Assembly (NCBI GenBank): GCA_030949565.1
Contig: JAUZSK010000024.1
Span: forward strand, 1-47,152
Origin: Enterobacterales bacterium
Lineage (GTDB): Bacteria > Pseudomonadota > Gammaproteobacteria > Enterobacterales > Kangiellaceae
Direction of reading: 5' to 3'
DNA: 47,152 bases
Shown: positions 1-8,195 of the stretch, piece after piece
How the letters are laid out: every line of letters starts with the position of its first letter
How positions within the stretch are numbered: the stretch's first letter is position 1
The notes under the pieces: generated by a model
The model's input: only the letters and a program-made list of their open reading frames with translations
Told to the model about the DNA's origin: nothing
Databases searched by the model: none
Translations under genes and position numbers: made by a program

Positions 1-22
1 AAGCATCTAGCTCCCTCGACTA

Positions 23-1222
23 CTAAAGTATATTGGATTTTAAATGCTGTAAAAAATAATCACGTTTGTCTGATGGCTGTTGTTGATTTAACTGTTCCAC
101 TAGGCTGGAGGATTTCTCTAATTGTCCATTTTGATAATAGGCTTCGGCCAATCGTGCTTTAGCCCAAAAGAAGTCCGGTTCTTTATTTAATGCCAATTGC
201 AGATAGGACATGGCAGCAACCGGATCGCCGCTGAGTAATTCATGCACGCCGATAGCGTAGTCTCGATTGGCTTTGGTATTATTAGAATAGGTATCGCTCA
301 GCGATATCCGGTTGCCTTGTGATGGCAATAAATCTCTTACCAGCGAATCTAGCATTTGTGCTGTGGCATAGATAACATCGTTACTGGCAAAATGATTAAA
401 GCTGGTTCGCTGATTATGATCATATATATGATAACGTAGTACCGGAGAAGCATTTTCATCCAGCTTATACTGAATGCTAATGATATGGTTACAGCCAATT
501 TGTCCACATAATGTTTTAAAATATTGTTGATAATCATTGTCGATAGAAATACTAGGGTCAATGGTTTCTGCTACCGCAATTACAGTAGAGCTTGGGATCG
601 TTTGAATGGAGGAATAACTATTGAGCTGGTCGGTTGTCATGGACATTACACCATACTTGATCCATTCATTAATTGGTGTATTTTCGCTTTTGACCGGTAG
701 CACCGCGACACGAATTATTGGGTTGATGATTTTAGTCGGTTGATTGATATTGTTTGAAGCAGGAAAATAGGCATTCAGGAAAATGGCTGATACAGCAAAC
801 GTCGTGATGAGTAAAAAGGCAGGTTTTCTAAATAGCGATTTCAGGCGCTCGAAAGATCGAGCGATTAAATTCAGTTTAGCATGATTGACTGGCTGTTTTA
901 ATGGGTTTGTTGGGCTGATGTAAACTTTTTCATTTAACCGGAAGCCACTCCCTCGAACCGTTTTGATATAGCAAATATTATCCTCGTCAGGTTCTACTAG
1001 TTTACGTACATCGGATACCAGTTTGGATAAAGACGAATCAGTCACCGCCTGCCCATGCCATAGTTTTTCAATTAAATAATTTTTTTCAACCACATTAGGG
1101 TAATGTTGGCCGAGTAAACTCAGAAATTCGATACTTTTAGCATCATCAGAAATAACCTGCTTGTACCTGTAAATTTTATAATTATTGGTATCGACAAGAC
1201 AGTGGCCAAATTGATAGTACAT
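23..1222 (-). CDS. CadC/ToxR-like membrane-anchored winged-helix regulator with C-terminal TPR
   Basis: The N-terminal ~100 residues form an OmpR/PhoB-type winged-helix DNA-binding domain (VRGSGFRL wing near residue 90). A single transmembrane segment follows at about residues 134-153, and the C-terminal periplasmic part ends in a TPR-like repeat (ALNKEPDFFWAKARLAEAYY). This is the layout of CadC/ToxR regulators, which sense envelope signals and bind DNA while in the membrane. A GTG 24 bases upstream (1246) is in frame, but the ATG at 1222 has AAAGGA at good spacing and is preferred. The signal sensed is unknown. The TPR part is short for the family, so the stop at 23 may be another length error with the gene continuing beyond the window. 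Phased TCAAG repeats lie about 140 bp upstream. Confidence 0.8.
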   Translation of the reverse strand: MYYQFGHCLVDTNNYKIYRYKQVISDDAKSIEFLSLLGQHYPNVVEKNYLIEKLWHGQAVTDSSLSKLVSDVRKLVEPDEDNICYIKTVRGSGFRLNEKVYISPTNPLKQPVNHAKLNLIARSFERLKSLFRKPAFLLITTFAVSAIFLNAYFPASNNINQPTKIINPIIRVAVLPVKSENTPINEWIKYGVMSMTTDQLNSYSSIQTIPSSTVIAVAETIDPSISIDNDYQQYFKTLCGQIGCNHIISIQYKLDENASPVLRYHIYDHNQRTSFNHFASNDVIYATAQMLDSLVRDLLPSQGNRISLSDTYSNNTKANRDYAIGVHELLSGDPVAAMSYLQLALNKEPDFFWAKARLAEAYYQNGQLEKSSSLVEQLNQQQPSDKRDYFLQHLKSNIL

Positions 1223-1359
1223 TGAGGCGTCCTTTAGTAGATCCACTTAGCGATGAGTATATATTAACAGTATGAAGGCGTAAAATACTATGCTCATTAA
1301 CCAGCCTTAGATGATATTTTTAGAAAAATAGGCGATTTTTTGGCCAAGAGATTAAACAT

Positions 1360-1420
1360 TCAAGCTTTTTCAAGTTGTTTCAAGTTAAATCAAGCTTGTT
1401 GTTAAAGTGGTGATTATACT
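1360..1420. promoter_or_regulatory. Four 10-bp-phased TCAAGYT repeats and a -10-like box
   Basis: TCAAG begins at 1360, 1370, 1380 and 1390, exactly one repeat per 10 bp, in the divergent gap between the CadC-like regulator and the PKD protein. A -10-like TATACT lies at 1415-1420, with no good -35 in front. OmpR/PhoB-type winged-helix proteins are known to bind tandem direct repeats of about 10-11 bp, so this is a plausible operator for the neighbouring regulator. That link is inference. Confidence 0.5.
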
Positions 1421-1522
1421 CTAAGAAATGATTCATAATACTGTCTTTACCTGTTCATTGGGGATCCCAAAAGGCGACATAAGGCCTATTACAGCTTAGG
1501 CGTATGATTAGAGGCAAGACCA

Positions 1523-2182
1523 ATGAAGCGAATGTTTTTAGTAATCTTATTGTTAATGCAAATGCCAATAGGTGGTGTACTATTTTTAAGCCTTGCGAGC
1601 CAACAACCGATAGTCAATGCCGGACCTGATAGACTAGTCAATGAGCAAAACTTGATAATCCTGCAAGCCAAAATATCTGATAATAACGCAACACCGGCTA
1701 ATGTGAGTTGGCGACAGACTAAGGGAACTAAAGTAGCACTTTCTGAAACCCACCAGGCGAGCTTAAGATTTGTCACACCGCAAACAACTCGTCGTGAGCA
1801 ACTTACTTTTGAGTTTAGTATAATCGATGATAGTGGCGCGGCTGTATCGGATAGTGTGAATGTCACTGTAAAACCGGTTAACGCCGCACCAAGCGCTGAT
1901 GGTGGGCTCGATCAATGGCTTTCAGTGGGTTCTAAAGTGAAACTTAAAGCAAATGGCACTGATATAGATGGTCAGATTGTTGCCTATTCATGGCGGCAGA
2001 CTTCAGGCATAACGGTTGCTTTATCGAATAGTCGATCGGCGTCACCAAGTTTTAAAATGCCAGAAATAGATCCGCTTCAACCGATTCAATTTGAATTGAC
2101 GGTGACAGATAATGAAGGCGCTACGGCCACCGACCAAGTGTCAATCTATGCCGTTAAACAAATAAAGAGCAAGCTAAATTAA
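1523..2182 (+). CDS. Exported protein with two PKD/Ig-like domains
   Basis: This is a 219-residue protein. An N-terminal hydrophobic signal or anchor (about residues 4-25) is followed by two beta-sandwich repeats, about residues 30-115 and 118-212. Each holds the PKD/REJ-type signature of NAGPD or DGGLDQ, then SWRQT, then FEFS/FELTVTDNEGA. Such repeats are usually extracellular and mediate adhesion or protein contact. No catalytic domain and no lipobox Cys are visible. It is divergent from the CadC-like regulator and may be its target. Its repeats resemble those of the lipoprotein at 16640-18010. The product is probably anchored in or beyond the inner membrane. Confidence 0.6.
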   Translation: MKRMFLVILLLMQMPIGGVLFLSLASQQPIVNAGPDRLVNEQNLIILQAKISDNNATPANVSWRQTKGTKVALSETHQASLRFVTPQTTRREQLTFEFSIIDDSGAAVSDSVNVTVKPVNAAPSADGGLDQWLSVGSKVKLKANGTDIDGQIVAYSWRQTSGITVALSNSRSASPSFKMPEIDPLQPIQFELTVTDNEGATATDQVSIYAVKQIKSKLN

Positions 2183-2223
2183 AAATTTAGGATGAGTTTG
2201 ACTGCTGCCTTCACTGCATGAGG

Positions 2224-2947
2224 TTATTCAGCTTGCTCACTATCGGGCACGAAGACATAACCAATCCCCCAAACCGTTTGTAGATACCGTGGTTTGGCAG
2301 GATCTTGTTCAATCATACGGCGCAGTCGAGACACTTGTACGTCGATACTTCTTTCTAAAGCACTGTAGTCACGACCACGTGCGAGGTTCATTAACTTGTC
2401 TCTGGATAAGGGCTGTCTAGGGTTGGTGACTAGCGACTTTAACACCGCAAATTCACCACTGGTCAGAGTCATCGGTTCGCCGCTTTTAGACATTTCACGG
2501 GTGGCAAGGTTAAGTTTAAACTGACCAAATCCAATGATTTTTTCTTCCCCGCTAGGTGCACCCGGTAACTCAGTATTTTTACGTCTTAACACCGCTTTAA
2601 CTCGAGCTAGTAATTCTCGCGGGTTAAAAGGCTTGGCTAAATAATCATCCGCGCCGAGTTCTAATCCAATAATGCGATCAACATCATCACCCTTGGCCGT
2701 TAACATAATGATTGGGATATTATTTTCAGCGCCACGTAGGCGACGGCAGATAGACAAACCATCTTCACCGGGCAGCATCAGATCAAGAATCATCAAATGA
2801 TAGTTTTCACGCTCTAAAAACGGTCCATCTGCTCAGAATCGGCCGCCGCTTTAACGATATAGCCTTGCTCTTTAAAATAGCGCTCTAGCAAACTACGAAG
2901 TCTAAGATCGTCATCTACCACTAGAATTTTTTGGTTTCTTCGCTCAT
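2224..2947 (-). CDS. ompR: Response regulator OmpR (two apparent frameshifts)
   Basis: OmpR is the osmolarity response regulator controlling porin genes. The intact frame from 2796 reads very close to enterobacterial OmpR: phosphoacceptor region LDLMLPGEDGLSICRRLR, KPFNPRELLAR, then a winged helix ending TVWGIGYVFVPD. The missing N-terminus is present upstream in other frames: an ATG at 2947 preceded by AGGAG, then MSEETKK, ILVVDDD and EQMDR. Joining it needs one extra base in the T run at 2927-2932 and one in the A run at 2816-2820. Both are homopolymers, so sequencing error is likelier than gene loss. The gene is divergent from tex. No envZ follows at its 3' end, where it converges on the PKD protein gene. 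Confidence 0.9.
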
Positions 2948-3199
2948 GATTGGTTCTCCTACTGCTTGATATCTAGCATTGTCTTACATTAACTAACTGA
3001 ATTGCAAAGTAATCTTGCTAGCAATTTGTTACAGAGTATAAACATTGTTGGTTCTAGTGGGCAAATATTGATGATATTTTACGACTTCTTTTGAATAAAG
3101 GCTGTAATTATGCATAAAATCATTATAATCGCGGCTATAAGCACTTCACTATTAGAATCACCCGTTGCCCAATTCAAAAAAAGCCATTAAGGAATATTA

Positions 3200-5497
3200 A
3201 TGCAAGCCATTTTTAAGCAGATTGCCACCGAAATTTCGGTTGACCTTCAACAGGTCTCCGCCGCCGTTAAATTATTGGATGAAGGAGCCACTGTGCCCTT
3301 TATTTCGCGTTATCGAAAGGAGGCAACCGGTGGTTTAGATGATACCCAAATGCGTAACTTGGAGGCAAGGCTAGGCTATTTAAGAGAGCTAGAAGAGCGT
3401 CGTCTAGCCATCATAAAGAGTATTGATGAACAGCAAAAGCTCAGCCCAGAATTAAAACAGGCGATTTTAAAGGCTAACACCAAAAGTGAATTAGAGGATC
3501 TTTATCTTCCCTATAAGCCAAAACGCCGTACAAAAGCGCAAATCGCAAGGGAAGCTGGCTTAGAACCTTTAGCTGATAAACTGCTAGCCGATCCAGAAAA
3601 TGACCCTGAAACGCTGGCTAGCGAGTTTTTAAATGTGGAAGCCAATATAACTGATAGTAAAGCTGCGCTGGATGGCGCTAAACAAATCCTGATGGAAAAG
3701 TTTGCTGAAAATGCGCCTTTATTAGCCGAAATACGTCAATATTTGCAACAAAATGCACTGATCAAATCCACTTCATTGCAGGTAAAGAGCGTGAAGGGCA
3801 AAAATTTAATGATTATTTTGATTTTGCGGAAAAAATTAATAAAATACCATCGCATCGAAGCTTAGCCATCTTTCGCGGCAGAAATGAAGGGGTGTTATCG
3901 CTAGAACTAATCCCCGATGCACAAGTATTGAAAGATGCAAAGGCGGTTAATTTTGCGCAAACGGCGATTGCGCGTCATGCCAATATACAGCATCAAGGAC
4001 GCGCTGCTGATGACTGGTTACAAACCGTGGTACTTTGGACTTGGCGGGTAAAGTTACATGGATTTTTTGAAACCGAATTATTTGCTAAACTTCGAGAAGC
4101 CTCAGAAAGCCAAGCCATTGATGTATTCGCTAATAATTTAAGAGATTTATTGATGGCGGCTCCGGCCGGTGACTTTACCACCATGGGGCTTGATCCTGGC
4201 TTAAGAACCGGCACTAAAGCGGTGATTTTAGACTCCACCGGTAAACTATTAAAATACTTCACAATTTTCCCCCATGCACCGCAGAAACAGTGGCAACAAT
4301 CGCTGAAGAAATTAGCTGAAGCCTGTGAAAGCTACCAAGTAAAATTAATTAGCATAGGTAATGGTACCGCCTCACGCGAAACCGACAATCTCATAAATGA
4401 GTTAAAAAAAAGAACAGCCTAAGTTAGGGCTTACTTCTATCATAGTCAGTGAAGCGGGGGCTTCCGTCTATTCTGCTTCACAACTAGCGGCGGACGAGTT
4501 TCCTGAGTTAGATGTCAGTTATCGTGGCTCGGTTTCAATCGCTCGGCGGTTGCAAGACCCACTGGCTGAATTAGTGAAAATCGAACCCAAAGCCATTGGT
4601 GTCGGACAATATCAACATGATGTCAGCCAAAGCCAGCTAAGCCGTTCGTTAGGCCAAGTGGTGGAAGACTGTGTGAACGCGGTGGGAGTTGATCTTAATA
4701 CCGCGTCAGCGCCACTTTTAACCTATATTTCAGGGCTTAATAAAAGTCTGGCGCATAATATTATTCAATACCGTGAATCCCATGGCCGCTTTAAAAACAG
4801 GCAGCAGCTTAATCAAGTTGACCGTTTAGGACCTAAAGCCTTTGAACAAGCCGCAGGCTTTTTACGTATTACCGATGGTGATAATCCACTGGATCGGTCC
4901 GGCGTGCATCCAGAAACCTATCCTATCGTGGAAAAAATACTGCAAGATCTGGGTTGTGATATCAGCCAACTGATGGGTAACCGACAGAGTCTTCATAGCA
5001 TTGCCATTGAGCAGTATGCCAGCCAGCAGTTTGGTATCCTGACCTTAAAGGATATCCTACAGGAGCTTGAAAAACCGGGTAGAGACCCTCGTGGACAGTT
5101 TAAAACGGCTAAATTTAAGACCGGTGTTGAAAAGCTATCGGACCTAAAACCTAAAATGGCATTAGAAGGTGTGGTAACAAATGTAACCGATTTTGGCGCT
5201 TTTATTGATGTTGGGGTGCACCAAGATGGCTTGGTTCATATCTCATTGATGTCAGATAAGTTTATTTCCAATCCGCGCCAAGTGGTAAAAACCGGTGATA
5301 TCGTTAAAGTTCATGTGATTTCGGTGGATGAGCATCGTAAAAGGGTCAGTTTGTCCATGATTGGACCTCAAACCGAGGCAATGAGCTTAAAATCCGAAGA
5401 TAAAGGGCTAAAAATGCCTAAAAAACCCAAAACCAAACAGCCGGTTAATTCCGCTTTCGGTTTAGCCCTAGCCGATGCCTTAAAAGCGAAAAAGTGA
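3200..5497 (+). CDS. tex: Tex, S1-domain RNA-binding transcription factor (two apparent frameshifts)
   Basis: Tex (YhgF) is a conserved nucleic-acid-binding protein of about 770 residues associated with RNA polymerase. Three open segments, 3200-3786, 3787-4411 and 4412-5497, together give that length. Visible parts in order are the N-terminal helical domain ([17 protein letters not shown]), the [16 protein letters not shown] stretch, the YqgF RNase-H-like domain ([14 protein letters not shown]), helix-hairpin-helix DNA-binding motifs ([10 protein letters not shown]) and a C-terminal S1 domain ([16 protein letters not shown]). Rejoining needs one A added near 3764-3766 and one A removed from the eight-A run at 4404-4411. 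The start ATG has AAGGA upstream. Sequencing errors are the likely cause. Confidence 0.92.
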
Positions 5498-5557
5498 CGC
5501 TAAGTGATTGATCTTTGCAAAATGAGATATTTATTTGTCAAATATTGTAAATAAATG

Positions 5558-5586
5558 TTGCAAGCTTAATATCAGTTTGTTATAAA
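5558..5586 (+). promoter_or_regulatory. Sigma70-like promoter for candidate small RNA
   Basis: TTGCAA at 5558-5563 and TATAAA at 5581-5586 are separated by exactly 17 bp. The promoter lies after the tex stop codon and points at a short non-coding stretch that ends in an intrinsic terminator. No good ribosome binding site or start codon follows before the terminator. Confidence 0.5.
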
Positions 5587-5592
5587 TGTCGT

Positions 5593-5672
5593 CGCTAGCG
5601 AATAATAGAAGCCCGAAGAAACGGGACCTGCAGACTGGAAAACTTTATAAGCCTCTTAAATGAGGCTTTTTT
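5593..5672 (+). ncRNA. Candidate small RNA (about 80 nt)
   Basis: From the predicted start near 5593 the transcript would hold a CGCTAGCG palindrome and a CCCG/CGGG hairpin with a six-base loop (5612-5625). It ends in a terminator with stem GCCTC/GAGGC (5651-5666) followed by six T. No open frame of note is present. It matches no small RNA family that I recognise. The alternative is that it is only the 3' untranslated region of tex. Confidence 0.4.
5651..5672 (+). terminator. Intrinsic terminator after tex / candidate sRNA
   Basis: Stem GCCTC at 5651-5655 pairs with GAGGC at 5662-5666 across a six-base loop, followed by TTTTTT. Confidence 0.75.
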
Positions 5673-6157
5673 ATGCCTGCTGATTTATTTTCTACCTATT
5701 CAGGATGAAGCCGTAATGCTGACGTTGGTTAACAGTTATAGACAGTCAGTAAGCCTAAATCTTAACCGCCCTCCATCCAGCACAACCAACCCCTCCGATC
5801 TCAATATCAAAACAAGCGGTAGGTGCGAAAGCTTACGGTTATATCAAACAAGACCGGTAGGCGACGGTGCCCAGCGACGAACGTTAGGGCTTTTTTGCGT
5901 TCTTTTTTAGCTCTTGAAAAAAGAATGTCGCACGCAAGCGTAGCGGTGCGAAACAGGCTTTAGCAATAGAAATTAAGAATAGAAATTAGACAGCAGCGTA
6001 GATGACAGAGAAACGAGCCAGGCACTATTGAGAAATCTGGCACACTGAACAGGGGCAATTTCCTATAATACTCATCTAAAGATTTGAGAGATTGCTAGCT
6101 TCGCTGGCTTCTTGCAATGGCGAAGAGGCTAGTAACAGTATAGACAGTCAGAAGGAA
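5673..6157. repeat. Repeat-rich intergenic region flanked by imperfect direct repeats
   Basis: No convincing gene is seen. An 18-19 base sequence, AACAGTTATAGACAGTCAG at 5731, recurs with one base missing at 6134, so it brackets about 400 bp. Inside are a terminator-like GCCC/GGGC hairpin followed by six T (about 5867-5896), a nine-base inverted repeat TTCTTTTTT/AAAAAAGAA (5900-5925), a CGCAC/GTGCG hairpin (about 5930-5951) and a palindromic stretch with ATTGC/GCAAT and CTAGC/GCTAG arms (6091-6133) of the kind seen in dispersed bacterial repeats. It may be a small non-autonomous element. Copies elsewhere in the genome are not visible here. Confidence 0.4.
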
Positions 6158-7285
6158 TCAAAAACAGAAATTTGAAAAGTAGCTTAATGGGTCGGTGATT
6201 CTTATGCCCTGTTGATCGTAACTTCGGTCGAGCTTGGCGACAATTTGGGTAACTTTTTTGGCTTTTATTTTTTTTGCGTAATACTTAAGATGTGAAGACA
6301 GTTCATCATCAGCGTACTTGACTTCAATTAATTCTTCCACACTATTATCTTTTAGAATAACGAAATCAACTTCTCGACCTTCTTTGTCTCGAATATACCT
6401 TAGTTCATAGTTATAACCATCACGATCTTGCAAAAAATGAATGCGTTTAAGTAGGCCGGTTGCTACAAGGTTTTCAAATATGGCACCCTGATCACCGATC
6501 ACATCAGCATTGTCATAAAAATAAACTTTAGCTGGTTTAAGGATTGCCCGAGGAAGATTTTTTGTATAGGGCTTTATACTAAATACCAAGTACATTTGTT
6601 GCAAAATAGTCAGCCAATGCTTTATGGTTTTAGATGAAACTTGAATATCTCTAGCCAAATTTTCTAGCACAAGCATGCTTCCCACTCGGCTTCGTAAAAG
6701 GTCGAGCATTAAACTTATGCCGGTAATTTTATGAATATTTTCTAAATCGCGAATGTCTTCTCGAATGACTCTATTTAAACGATCTCTTCGCCAGCGTCTT
6801 GATTGCACCGGATCGTTTTCCAAAAAAGGCTCAGGAAATCCGCCAACCGTCATCAATCGGTTAAAAGCCTCTTGCTTATCTATTCCGGCAGGATATTCAT
6901 CTAAACTAAAAGGATGTAAACGCCAGTAGTGATAGCGACCAAGCAGCGAATCACCGCCTTTTTGGTAGATATCCAATCGCGCTGAACCTGTCACCAAAAA
7001 GGCGTGTTGCTTTTTTTTGACATCATAAAGGCCCTTTATCCAGTTTTTCCAGCCGGGATATTTGTGTAATTCATCAAAAACTAATAGTGGCGCATTTTGG
7101 GTCCATTTTTTTGCTAAAATGGCTTGTCGATCTTCATCATAATCCCAGTTGAAATAACCACCGTCTGGGTATTCAGACTCCAATAGAGATTTGGCAAGAG
7201 TGGTTTTGCCGACTTGACGCGCCCCACCAACAAAAACCATCTTTCTTTGTAGATCCGATAAAATGTATTTTGTTAGATATCTCAT
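6158..7285 (-). CDS. AAA ATPase with C-terminal DUF4143 domain
   Basis: This is a 375-residue member of the COG1373 ATPase family. The N-terminal AAA domain has Walker A GGARQVGKTT near residue 20 and Walker B LLVFDELHK near residue 66, with an arginine-containing VTGSARLD motif. The C-terminal DUF4143 part includes the nuclease-like REVDFVI and EVKYAD motifs. The function of the family is poorly known; members are scattered in genomes and often horizontally acquired. No partner gene is adjacent. The ATG at 7285 has no ribosome binding site, and a promoter sits immediately upstream, which suggests a leaderless mRNA. The flanks are repeat-rich, consistent with an acquired island. Confidence 0.82.
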   Translation of the reverse strand: MRYLTKYILSDLQRKMVFVGGARQVGKTTLAKSLLESEYPDGGYFNWDYDEDRQAILAKKWTQNAPLLVFDELHKYPGWKNWIKGLYDVKKKQHAFLVTGSARLDIYQKGGDSLLGRYHYWRLHPFSLDEYPAGIDKQEAFNRLMTVGGFPEPFLENDPVQSRRWRRDRLNRVIREDIRDLENIHKITGISLMLDLLRSRVGSMLVLENLARDIQVSSKTIKHWLTILQQMYLVFSIKPYTKNLPRAILKPAKVYFYDNADVIGDQGAIFENLVATGLLKRIHFLQDRDGYNYELRYIRDKEGREVDFVILKDNSVEELIEVKYADDELSSHLKYYAKKIKAKKVTQIVAKLDRSYDQQGIRITDPLSYFSNFCF

Positions 7286-7291
7286 GTGACC

Positions 7292-7337
7292 ATTTTATCC
7301 CAAACTCCATTTTAGTCAAGTCCAAAATGGAGTTTGG
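7292..7337 (-). promoter_or_regulatory. Promoter with overlapping 14-bp inverted repeat
   Basis: On the minus strand TTGACT (7314-7319) and TAAAAT (7292-7297) are 16 bp apart. The A of the ATPase ATG (7285) lies seven bases after the -10 box, the usual start distance. A perfect 14-bp inverted repeat, CCAAACTCCATTTT (7300-7313) and its complement (7324-7337), covers the spacer and the region upstream of the -35, so a bound repressor would block the promoter. The repressor is unknown. Confidence 0.6.
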
Positions 7338-7670
7338 TCCATTAGGGACGGTTTTTAATTTAACGAAATATAAGAGATCAAATAGACTATACAACAATTG
7401 ACACCCGACAATTGGAACGAAATGAGTGAAATCTATTAGGTCTCTGCGTTTGTATGCCATACTTCTTCTCCTTGAAAAAATAATCCTAGCTTGATTATTA
7501 CTAATTTCAGCAGAGATGAATGTGGGTAATCTCTGAAAGTGATGTAAGCGATTGACCATTGAGTTTGTAGGAGATTGGCGATATAGTGACTGTCTGCTTT
7601 TGTTGCTGTGTTTTTGCTGGTCTGCTAATCTAGTGGCCATCTCAAAAATACTAATATTCTAGGAAAATTG
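7338..7670. other. Intergenic region without a supported gene
   Basis: This stretch lies between the ATPase promoter and dsbB. An open frame on the minus strand runs through it and into the ATPase gene, but it has unusual composition, no ribosome binding site and no recognisable family. I see no RNA gene or repeat. Confidence 0.4.
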
Positions 7671-8183
7671 ATGCTTGAATCCCGTGGTTTTAATCTCTTT
7701 ATGGCTTTTGTTTGTCATCAATTGCTGATAGCGGCTTTTTATTTCCAATATGTTGATGGGATGGACCCTTGCCCCTTGTGTATTTTTCAGCGCATCGCGG
7801 TATTTGTGTTGGGGCTATGGTTTTTGCTGCAAGGGATCCATAAACCACTGCTTGCCAGTCGCTGGAACCTGCTATACAACCTTGGTGCATTGCTAACCCT
7901 GTTGATAGGGGCTGCTATATCGGCGCGTCATGGCTATTTGCAAAGCCTTCCACCGGAGCTAGTGCCTGCCTGTGGTCCTTCACTGGATTATCTAGTGGAC
8001 ATGCTACCCTTTATGCAGCTTTTGGATGTGGTGCTTAAAGGATCTGGTGAATGCGCCGCCGTCAGTTGGCGTTTACTGGGTTTCACCATGCCTATTTGGT
8101 TATTGTTTTTCTTTATTGCCACCGGGGTTATGGTTATTACTAGACTGTATCGCTATTTTAAGCCCTCGCAAAGTATCTTTTAG
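7671..8183 (+). CDS. dsbB: Disulfide bond formation protein DsbB
   Basis: DsbB is an inner-membrane quinone reductase that re-oxidises periplasmic DsbA. The 170-residue protein has four hydrophobic segments (about residues 8-27, 42-56, 67-83 and 142-160). It has the first periplasmic CxxC (Cys34 and Cys37 in DPCPLCIFQR) and the second cysteine pair (Cys101 and Cys128) in the expected loop. The ATG at 7671 is chosen over the adjacent TTG at 7668 because AGGA lies at proper distance. No dsbA is adjacent. The gene converges with the kinase gene. Confidence 0.92.
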   Translation: MLESRGFNLFMAFVCHQLLIAAFYFQYVDGMDPCPLCIFQRIAVFVLGLWFLLQGIHKPLLASRWNLLYNLGALLTLLIGAAISARHGYLQSLPPELVPACGPSLDYLVDMLPFMQLLDVVLKGSGECAAVSWRLLGFTMPIWLLFFFIATGVMVITRLYRYFKPSQSIF

Positions 8184-8195
8184 TCCGTCAAAGGC

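Noticed and set aside
2224..2796. Truncated ompR as a true pseudogene
   Set aside because: The missing N-terminus is present in neighbouring frames with a good start, and both breaks are in homopolymers like those in many other genes of the window.
5716..5910. 64-codon frame in the repeat-rich region after tex
   Set aside because: It spans several hairpins and a direct repeat, and the composition is not that of a protein gene here.
7173..7640. 155-codon frame on the minus strand overlapping the ATPase start
   Set aside because: It has no ribosome site and no family resemblance, and its 3' third is another frame of the ATPase gene.
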